A stretch of DNA of 64,000 nt. Origin: Bradyrhizobium agreste (GTDB taxonomy: Bacteria > Pseudomonadota > Alphaproteobacteria > Rhizobiales > Xanthobacteraceae). Positions 16,909 to 25,000 of this stretch are shown piece by piece. The DNA is taken from NCBI RefSeq assembly GCF_016031625.1, contig NZ_JACCHP010000003.1, forward strand, positions 124,001-188,000, given 5' to 3'. The number at the start of each line of letters is the position of its first letter. Position 1 is the stretch's first letter. The notes under the pieces were generated by a model that did not search any database, was not told the origin of the DNA, and saw only the letters and a program-made list of their open reading frames with translations. The translations under genes and the position numbers were made by a program.

Positions 16909-18627
16909 CTAGCGGCTGGCGACGGCAACTCGGGGCTGGTTGCGCATGGAGGTGTAGAAGCGTGTTGCGAGATACAGACCGGCGACCATCAGCAGGAACA
17001 AGGCGAGGTAGCTCAGGAAGAAGGCCGCGGCCTGCGCCACCTCGCCATTGTTGAAAAGGGAATAGGCGTAGGTGGCGACAGTCTGGCTTCTGGTGCTCTG
17101 CAGGAGAAGCGGCACGTCCAACGCGCCGGCGATCGCCAGGCTGACGAGCACCCATGCTGCCGCAAGGCTCGGCGCGCACAGACGAGCGGTGATACTGAGT
17201 ATGACCGTCGCCGGCCGCGCAGCGCTCATGCGCGCCGCGTCCTCGAGCTCCGGGCTAACCTGGGCAACAATACCCTCGCAGGCCCGGATCGCCAGCGGCA
17301 AGTGAGCGACGACGAGGGCAATGGCCATCAGGATGTTGGAGCCGTAGAGCGTGCGCAGTCCGGGTGTGCTGACGAAGGTCCACACGAAGGCAAGGCTGAG
17401 CACGATGCCGGGCGCAGTGGCCGGCACCCACGACGCAATGCGGACGAAAAGTCGCAGAATGCGGAGGGAGGTGCGGGTCTCGACATAGGCCATAATGAAG
17501 GCGACCGCGATGACGAATAGTCCGCCGACGGTCGACATTGCCAGAGTCTCCATCAGAATGACGACCTGGCGCCCGTCGGCGAAGATAGCCTTGTAGTTCG
17601 CAAGAGTATAAGTGCCGTACATGCCGAAGTAGGGCTGAAGCGATCCGATGACCATCTGCGCTAGTGGCAACAGGAGAGCGAGCACCAGAAAAAGTCCGAT
17701 TGCCAGTGATATCGCCCAATCCCAGCGCGAGGGCTCCATCGCAGCTGTCTGGCGCGCCTTGCCCACGATCGAGGTAAAGCTACGTCCGCCGACGAGGCGC
17801 GCCTGCAGCAAGAGCAACAGCGTGATCATCAGCACAACGACCAGAGACAAGGCCGTGGCCGAAGCCCATTGCGGCGTCGTCTCCTTGTTGAGATATGCCT
17901 CGACTGCCGTTGACAGAGTCTCGATGCCGGCTGGGGCCGCCAGCAACGCTGGGAAATCGTAGATTTGGATCCCCTCGACGAACATCAGCATGGCGACAGC
18001 GACCAGCGCCGGTGTCAACAACGGCAGGCTCACCTGAATTACCGCACGCCCCCGGCTCGCCCCTGACATGACGGCGGCGTCCTCGAGGCTGCGGTCGATC
18101 TGCAGCACCGGTCCGAGCAGGAGAAGATAGGCGGCGGCGGAGACCTTCAAGACCGTCACCCAGACGAGGCCACCGAAACTGTAGACCGTCAACCAATCGG
18201 GAAGGTCGCGGCCGAAGGCCTGGAACACGTTGGCGATGAGGCCGCTGCGCGGCGCACCGATCATCCCCCAGCTCACAGCGAAGAATAGTCGCGGAATGGC
18301 CGCGATCAGCACCATGGCCGGCACAAGCAGCCGGGCCGCGCGGGCCGCGGACCGGGCCGTAACAAAGGCAAAGGCAAGCCCGATCGAAATGGAGATGACG
18401 AGTACAATGCTGGAATACAGGGCGGAGACGCCGAAGGCGCGGTAAGTCGCGACGTTGCCGAACACGGTCGAGAAGCCGGAGAGCGTAAAGGTGCCGCCGA
18501 ATGGCGTCGACTTGAACGCGCCGCCGATCAGCGTGAAGAACGGCCAATAGACGAAAGCGAGCAGCAAGAGACAGAAGCCGCTCCCCCAAGGTCCGAGCCG
18601 CCAGATTGTCCGAACCAAGGCCGCCAA
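16909..18627 (-). CDS. ABC transporter permease, two-domain fusion (FbpB type)
   Basis: A 572-residue membrane protein built of two homologous halves with about six membrane segments each. The two coupling loops are visible as EDAAVMSGASRGRAV and EDAARMSAARPATVI, the EAA motifs that contact the ATPase. Such double permeases are typical for iron, thiamine and phosphonate importers. It is the first gene of the operon that continues through the ATPase, the binding protein, nitrile hydratase and amidase. A possible LysR box lies 75-91 bases upstream. Confidence 0.92.
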   Translation of the reverse strand: MAALVRTIWRLGPWGSGFCLLLLAFVYWPFFTLIGGAFKSTPFGGTFTLSGFSTVFGNVATYRAFGVSALYSSIVLVISISIGLAFAFVTARSAARAARLLVPAMVLIAAIPRLFFAVSWGMIGAPRSGLIANVFQAFGRDLPDWLTVYSFGGLVWVTVLKVSAAAYLLLLGPVLQIDRSLEDAAVMSGASRGRAVIQVSLPLLTPALVAVAMLMFVEGIQIYDFPALLAAPAGIETLSTAVEAYLNKETTPQWASATALSLVVVLMITLLLLLQARLVGGRSFTSIVGKARQTAAMEPSRWDWAISLAIGLFLVLALLLPLAQMVIGSLQPYFGMYGTYTLANYKAIFADGRQVVILMETLAMSTVGGLFVIAVAFIMAYVETRTSLRILRLFVRIASWVPATAPGIVLSLAFVWTFVSTPGLRTLYGSNILMAIALVVAHLPLAIRACEGIVAQVSPELEDAARMSAARPATVILSITARLCAPSLAAAWVLVSLAIAGALDVPLLLQSTRSQTVATYAYSLFNNGEVAQAAAFFLSYLALFLLMVAGLYLATRFYTSMRNQPRVAVASR

Positions 18628-18701
18628 AACGTGACTCCCGTGCTTTCACCAGCGACAAAGTTGATGACATGTCACTCTGATACGGCAGCGACCAGGCTGG
18701 A

Positions 18702-18718
18702 TATGCTGTGTGAGCATA
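18702..18718. promoter_or_regulatory. Candidate LysR-type operator upstream of the hydratase operon
   Basis: The sequence TATGCTGTGTGAGCATA is a perfect 6-base inverted repeat around a 5-base spacer and fits the T-N11-A pattern of LysR boxes. It lies between the LysR gene (ends 18802) and the fused permease (starts 18627). Binding by the neighbouring LysR is inferred. Confidence 0.55.
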
Positions 18719-18801
18719 CCCCCTGTTTCTCATGGTGAGCTGCCTACCGCGTGGGCGAAAAATCCGGAAATGACCAAATCGAGGCGGCCAATGGCCAAGA
18801 G

Positions 18802-19713
18802 CTAGGCAGGTGTCCGACGCGATCCTGGCGCTATGAGATAGCCGCTCCTGTCGTGACGGAGGAACTCATTCGCCACGTCTTTGATGACCGCCATCAGGGC
18901 GCGGTACTCTGGACGCTTGGCCGCCGACTTCAGAACGCACAGGTCTAGCGACAGCCGCTCGGTTCTGGCCGGAATGATCTTGAAGTCATTCAGCCGGTTA
19001 TGCGCGGCGAGCAGGGAATACGGCAGTATGGTGTAGGCGTTGTCATCGACGATACGGATCGCCTCGGAGGCGGGCCACACCTCAATGCGACGGTTTGGGT
19101 CCAGACCGTGCTCGGCGAGAATACGCTTTTCCACCCTTCTGATCTGCGGCGACTTGGCGGCTTCTATGAAGGTCATCCGCCGCAGTTCGCGCACTTTCGC
19201 CGTCCGCGACGTCACGAGCAGCAGCGCCTCCTTCCAAAGCGTGGTGCAGTTGACAGCGGAATCCGACGTCTCCGAGCGTCCCACCTTGATCTCGAGTCCG
19301 AGGACGCTGAGCGGCTGGTCTGTCAATCCTTCGATGCGCAGGAAGACGTCCGGACAAACCTTCGCGAAGCGGACGACGACCTTCTCCAGCAGGAGAGAAC
19401 TCGCGCTCGACACCATGCCGAGATGCAGCGTCCGCGACTGATCGGGGGGCAATGGCATTTGTCCGATCTGACCGATCTGCTCAAGAAGAGATGTCAGTTC
19501 GATCGCGCGCTGCATCAGCTCCCGGCCGACCTGACTTAGTTCGACACCGACATGCGAGCGGATAAACAGAGGCTTGCCGATGTCGGTTTCAAGCTTGACC
19601 ATGCGACGGCTGAGCGCCGATTGCGTAATGTGCAGCGTCTGGGCTGCCGCCTTGATGCTGCCGAGCGTTCCCACCTCGAGAAAATAGCGCAACTGCGTGC
19701 TGTCCAGCGCCAT
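18802..19713 (-). CDS. LysR-family transcriptional regulator
   Basis: A 303-residue LysR regulator. The N-terminal helix-turn-helix reads GSIKAAAQTLHITQSALSRR (residues about 18-38), followed by a two-lobed effector domain. I use ATG 19713 (MALDSTQLRYFLEV), which gives the standard family length. An ATG eight codons upstream (19737) is also possible. The gene lies upstream of and in the same direction as the permease-hydratase-amidase operon, and is divergent from the MFS gene. It probably controls one or both. Confidence 0.9.
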   Translation of the reverse strand: MALDSTQLRYFLEVGTLGSIKAAAQTLHITQSALSRRMVKLETDIGKPLFIRSHVGVELSQVGRELMQRAIELTSLLEQIGQIGQMPLPPDQSRTLHLGMVSSASSLLLEKVVVRFAKVCPDVFLRIEGLTDQPLSVLGLEIKVGRSETSDSAVNCTTLWKEALLLVTSRTAKVRELRRMTFIEAAKSPQIRRVEKRILAEHGLDPNRRIEVWPASEAIRIVDDNAYTILPYSLLAAHNRLNDFKIIPARTERLSLDLCVLKSAAKRPEYRALMAVIKDVANEFLRHDRSGYLIAPGSRRTPA

Positions 19714-19821
19714 GCTGTGGGTATCTCCATTCGGCATATCCCCTCAGCTGATTAGCCAACTAGGTTGGCGAGCACAAGAACCGGTCAAGGCCGGCTCACC
19801 TGAAAACCGTGAGACCCCGTC

Positions 19822-21246
19822 ATGCGCCCCGCCGTCGCAATTTCGCTGGCCGCGCTGCCCACCTTGCTCGCAGGACTGGAGCAGTCGGTGATGGCGACCA
19901 CCGCGCCGGCGATCGCAGCCCAGATCGGCGCCGATGCGGCTCTTGTCTGGATCCTGGCAGCGTTCTTCGTCGCAGCATCGGTGGCGACGCCGATCTACGG
20001 CCGGCTCGCCGACCATTTCGGACCGATCCGCGTCCTGACGGTCGCCATGCTGATTTTCTCTGTCGGCAGCGTGCTTGCTGCGCAGTCCACCGGGCTGGTG
20101 ACCCTGGCACTCGCCCGCTTTGTTCAGGGCATTGGTGGCGGCGGCCTGATCTCACTGCCGCAGGCATTTCTCAGCCAGACCATCGCGCCCCGCCAGCGAG
20201 CCGCGTTTCAAGGTTATATCGTTGCCATCGCCTTCGTAGCCAACACCTTGGGACCGGCGGTCGGCGGATTTCTCATTAGCGGACTCGGCTGGCGCGCGAT
20301 TTTCTGGATGCAGGCACCACTGGCGCTGATTGCCGCGGCCTTGCTGATACTGGCGCCCGGGCCCAAGCCGATGCATCGTGCCCATGCGGCACCTATACTT
20401 CGCTTCGACTGGATCGGCGCGACCTTGCTCATGGGATGTATTTCCAGTCTCGTGATGCTGATACAGACCTTGTCGGGGGCTGCCTTCTCCGGCGCGGCGT
20501 TGGGTTGGTCCACGCTTTTCGTCACGACGGCAGCCGGTTTCGTCGTCGTCCAACGCACCGTCAGCGATCCGCTACTGCCGCTCGGACTGCTGCGCGCCCC
20601 GATTGTTTGGAAGGGCGGCCTCATCGTGTTTCTTTACGGATTCCTGTTCACCGGCCTCAGCAGCTACCTGCCCGTTCTCTTGCGCGCGCACTATGTTTTG
20701 TCGCCGAGGGAGATCGGCATCCTCATGATGCCGCTGCTCGGTGCCATCGGTGTCGGGTCGCTGATCACGGGGCAGATGGTGCGCCGGACCGGTCGGACCA
20801 TGATCTTTCCCTCGGTGGGTCTGGCCAGCGTGGCGACCATCCTTCTTGGCTTCTCGTTTGCCTTGCCGGTTCTTTCGCCCTGGGAAACCGCTTTCTGGAT
20901 GGGCGGAGTCGGGCTCTTCATGGGAAGCACGCTCGGTGTCGTTCAGGTCGCGCTGCAACTCGGTTCACCCGCCCACATGATCGGCCGGGCGACCGCCTTC
21001 CTTCAACTATCGCGAACGATCGGCGCCAGCGTGAGCGCCGGCATCGGCGGCCTGATCTACTTCTATAGCCTGCAGTTCTTCGTGAATGCGCCTCCGGCGC
21101 TGAGCGGAGCATGGGAGCCAATCGGCCCCGTGACGCCGGGGACGTTCTCCACAATGCCATTCGCAATGCTGTTCGGGTGCTTCGCAGCAGCCGCTCTCGC
21201 GGCTGCCGTCACGGCAAGCCGCTGCCGGCTCACACGGATCACTTAA
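19822..21246 (+). CDS. MFS transporter, DHA2 (EmrB/QacA) drug-proton antiporter type
   Basis: A 474-residue inner-membrane protein with about 14 hydrophobic segments, as expected for the 14-helix DHA2 group. The motif PIYGRLADHFGPIRVL matches motif A after helix 2, and FVQGIGGGGLISLPQAFLS matches the region near helix 4. It probably exports a toxic compound with proton counterflow. It is divergent from the LysR gene with a 108-base gap and could expel nitriles or their products, but no substrate can be inferred. Confidence 0.9.
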   Translation: MRPAVAISLAALPTLLAGLEQSVMATTAPAIAAQIGADAALVWILAAFFVAASVATPIYGRLADHFGPIRVLTVAMLIFSVGSVLAAQSTGLVTLALARFVQGIGGGGLISLPQAFLSQTIAPRQRAAFQGYIVAIAFVANTLGPAVGGFLISGLGWRAIFWMQAPLALIAAALLILAPGPKPMHRAHAAPILRFDWIGATLLMGCISSLVMLIQTLSGAAFSGAALGWSTLFVTTAAGFVVVQRTVSDPLLPLGLLRAPIVWKGGLIVFLYGFLFTGLSSYLPVLLRAHYVLSPREIGILMMPLLGAIGVGSLITGQMVRRTGRTMIFPSVGLASVATILLGFSFALPVLSPWETAFWMGGVGLFMGSTLGVVQVALQLGSPAHMIGRATAFLQLSRTIGASVSAGIGGLIYFYSLQFFVNAPPALSGAWEPIGPVTPGTFSTMPFAMLFGCFAAAALAAAVTASRCRLTRIT

Positions 21247-22043
21247 GAATCCCCTAGATCAACTCTTGATTCGAGTGACTATGGGAGCCCACGGACGATC
21301 CCGAAGGCTGAATCCAATTAGATTGGACCGAGTGCCGGCTTCTTCCGACAACTATGGAGTTATCGTTAATCGCGTGCGCGACGTGGTGCCGCGCAGCATT
21401 TCGAGATCAAATCGGAAAGGGCAACCGTAGCCATCGTTGCGCGCCTCAAAAAGCTCCGGGCGTTCAAGGCAATGCGGAGGAGGGAGTATTCTCAAAGTAC
21501 GGGGCTGCTGCGCTGGGGGATGTAGGTGAACTCAAACGGCAACTATAGCGCGATGCGTCTATTTCGTACCAAATGCGGCTCTCGGCGGGCTAAAAATGGG
21601 CGGCCCGACCGGCTACGCTACGCGACCATAAGAAAACAGCGCTTCCGAAATAGTGGGTTTAACGATGTAGAGGACCCCGCTACCAAAACTGCGAAATTCT
21701 ACGCCAAACTTCGATTTCCTGCGATTCTCAAAGTGTCGCCCGACGCTTGAGCGGCTTGCTTCGTACGCCGTTTTGGGGTGGCCGCATAGTCGGGCCCTGA
21801 AGGGCTCGTTCCTCATTAGGATCGGGCTATTCATAGCGAAGGTTCGAGCAAGGGCGCAGAGTTGGCGCATACCGTGCGAGCGCGCCGTCGGCTTCGTCAA
21901 AAAAATCATAGCCGAGCGCGGGCTGTGGACCGGCGCGGCCAATGACCCCCGACCGGCGCCCAACATTGTATGCGCCTAGATCCATTTCGAATTGGAGCAG
22001 TCGGCCACTACTCGGATATCTGTCAGTCAATTGCAGCAAAGTC
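21247..22043. other. Gene-poor gap at the left edge of the transposon-like region
   Basis: About 800 bases without a gene I can support. Several short open frames on both strands (for example 21526-21750 plus, 21613-21966 minus) lack ribosome sites or recognisable motifs. It holds a 21-base repeat shared with 62124-62144, and its right end carries the candidate transposon end at 22029. I see no tRNA. Confidence 0.6.
21947..21967. repeat. 21-base repeat, copy 1
   Basis: The 21 bases here, beginning CCCCGACCGGCG and ending CCAACATT, recur exactly and in the same orientation at 62124-62144. Both copies sit in gene-free sequence and similarity fades outside them. Their function is unknown: they may be pieces of a dispersed repeat or marks of an integration. 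Confidence 0.8.
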
Positions 22044-25000
22044 TCAGGTCATGATGGCCGCCACCGCCGCCTCAAATCGGGCGCGCGTGGACCCCGCAAG
22101 GCGACCGAGGCCAAAGTGCTCCTGCATGCCACGGATAATCTCTTCCTCATCCTCCAATCCCTCACGACGCAGCATCTCAGCGAGACCGGCCAGCTCGGAC
22201 AGAGGAATGTCGACATGGTCACGTCCGCCCGCGCCGCGATAGGTCGTCTTTGGACCAACCACGAGATCCTGCGGCCAGACAACTTCACGGTCGCCATCTC
22301 GGCTGCTCGGGAAGCGGCGCCGTCCCAGAGCGGCGGCAACAATATTCTGGACAGTTTCGCCGGAACGCTGGAAGCCATGTGCACGAGCGATCCGCTCTAC
22401 AAGCACGTCGAAATAGATTGGACCTTCGGTTTCGACCACGTGGTCAACCATTCTCCGAAGATCACCGCGGTATCCGACGTCGTAGAAGCGATGTCGATCC
22501 GCTGCGACTACTGAGGTCGGATCCGCCTTGACGTACTTTTCCTGCCATTCAGCTGGCCTCTGTTCTTGCGCTGCAGCACGCGCGTACAACCGGGGCGCCT
22601 CCTCGACAGGCTCGGGGTCGTTCGCAGGCTGAGGAGCCGGAGCAGGCGGCTCTGGATCGGCCGCCATCGCGGCAATCGTCTCCGTCTCTGATGAATCTGG
22701 CGGTTCGCTGGCTTCGTTGTCTTGGCTCAGCGACGCTTGGCTCTTTTCAGCTTCTTCAGAGACAGGGCGTTGAGCCCGATCACTCTCGAGATCTGCAACG
22801 AGCCTTTGGTGAAGCTTCTCTAGCGCCGAAGCCGAATCCATCCACCATTCGGTGCTCCAGATGCGACGAATTCGCCAACCGAGGTCAGTCAATACCATCT
22901 CGCGCAACCGATCTCGGTCGCGGGCACTGGCGGAGCGGTGATAGGCGGCGCCATCGCACTCCACGCCGGCGAGATAGCGGCCGGGAAAATCCGGATGGAC
23001 GACGCCGAGATCAATTCGGAAGAAAGACACGCCAATTTGTGGGTGAACTTCCCACCCCCTGGACTGCAGTGCCTGCATCACCGCGTCCTCAAAGGGGGAT
23101 TCGGTCTGCCGTCCCGTCGGCGAGAAAGCCTCGGCGATTGCACGCGCGCCGTTTTCGGCAAATTCCAGGAAGTGTTTGAAATCGATAACGCCTCTGGCGC
23201 TGGTGCGACCGAGATCGATTTGTTCAGGCCTGAGCGTAGCAAAGACCAGCAATTCGCGTCGTGCGCGGGTCACAGCGACATTGAGGCGGCGATGACCACC
23301 CTCATTATTGAGCGACGATATCTGTGCGGTGATTCGGCCAGTCTTATCCGGGCCGACAGCCACCGAGAAGATGATGATGTCCCGCTCGTCACCTTGCACA
23401 TTCTCGATGTTCTTGACCAGGATTGGCTCGCTCGTCTGGTTGCGGTCGAAGTGGGCCTCCAGTGACGGGTCGGCACGGCGAGCCTGGTCGAGCATATTCT
23501 CGATGAGGCGCTGCTGATCGCCGTTGAAAGTTACAACTCCGATCGAATGCGACGATGTCTTTGCCCGTTTAACGATTTCCGCAACTACTGCTTCGGCTTC
23601 CTTGCGGTTTACTTTGGCGCCGCCGCGTTCGTAGATGCCACCTTGGACATGAATGTAGCGAACCGCGGTATCCCGCGTGACAGGGGATGGAAACGTCATC
23701 AACTCGCCGCGGTAATATTTCGCGTTGGAAAAGGCGATCAGACTTTCGTGACGGCTGCGGTAATGCCAGCTCAGGCGCATGCTCGGGATGTTTGAAGCAA
23801 GACATTCGTCGAGAATGCTCTGCTGGCTCTGTACGGTCGAACCGTCGTCATCGTCGTCGTCGACGCCGCGTTGTCCAACGTTCGTCGGGGGGAGCTGTTC
23901 AGGATCGCCGACGACGATGACCTGGCTGCCGCGCGCGATGGCGCCGATCGCGTCCCATACGGGGATCTGCGAAGCTTCGTCGAAAATGACCACGTCAAAC
24001 GGTTTGGCGTCAGCCGGCAAGTATTGCGCGATCGAAAGGGGGCTCATCATCACGCAAGGTGCTAGCTTCGTAAGGACGTTGGGAATACGTCCAAAGAGTT
24101 GACGCAGCGGCATGTGCTTCGCGCGCTTGTTGATCTCGCGCGCCAGCGTGCCCCACTCCGGATCCGTGCCGAAGTTCGTCTGGGTTGGCACCGCCCCGCC
24201 GATCCTTGCTTTGACAATTTGCTTTGCGAGCTCCGCTACCTTTGCGTCGGCTGCGACGAAAGCCTCGATCGCAGCATTATGCCTCTCTGCAAGGAATGTG
24301 CTCAATGTCTCGTCATTGTTGACGATAGTTTCTGCGGTCCACCGCGCGTATCCATACTCGAATAACCGCGATATTTCCGCGCCCGAAATACGTCCCTCCT
24401 CGACGGCCTCGACGAGAGGCGCCAATCCTGAAGCGCGCGCCGCTTGGGCGGCCGCGCGCCAGGTCGCCCATTGGGGAGCCTTGATGACATTGGCTTTCCA
24501 GCGCGAAGTCCGCTCCTGGAGGCTTTCAATCCAACCAGCCTCCACAGACACGATATCTTCGGGCTGATCGAGGCCAATGCATGCGCCGAGCTCCTTTGCC
24601 GCCTGACGCATTGCTGGGAAGGCTCGATACATTGTTTCGAACGCCCGTCGGACCTGTCCGCCGGCCTTGAAGCGCGACATATCGCGGTCGATTAGACTTG
24701 CAATGTGGGCGAGCAACTGTTCGGGGGTAATGCCCTCGATTTGGAACGCATCTACGGCATCCCGCATGTTATTCGACCATTCGATGAGACCTTCGAAGCG
24801 TGCGGTTTCGCTAGCCGCGCCCCGCCATAGCCTTTCCATGCCCCTGAATTGAGGTCTTAGCATTTCGATTTCGCGGAGCAGCGTAGAAACGTCTTGAAGG
24901 ACAACCAGATCGCGCCCGATCTCGTCCGGAACATCACCGGGGCAATAGGGCTTAAGCGCGAGGCGCACCTTTTTCCTGCGTCCGCTGCGGACGATGACGT

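Noticed and set aside
21247..22043. tRNA gene as the insertion site left of the transposon
   Set aside because: I looked for a cloverleaf or TTCGA-type arm and found no convincing tRNA.
23821..23880. Short GTCGTC-type repeat run inside the giant helicase gene
   Set aside because: It encodes an Asp-rich loop (DDDDDD) of the protein and needs no other explanation.
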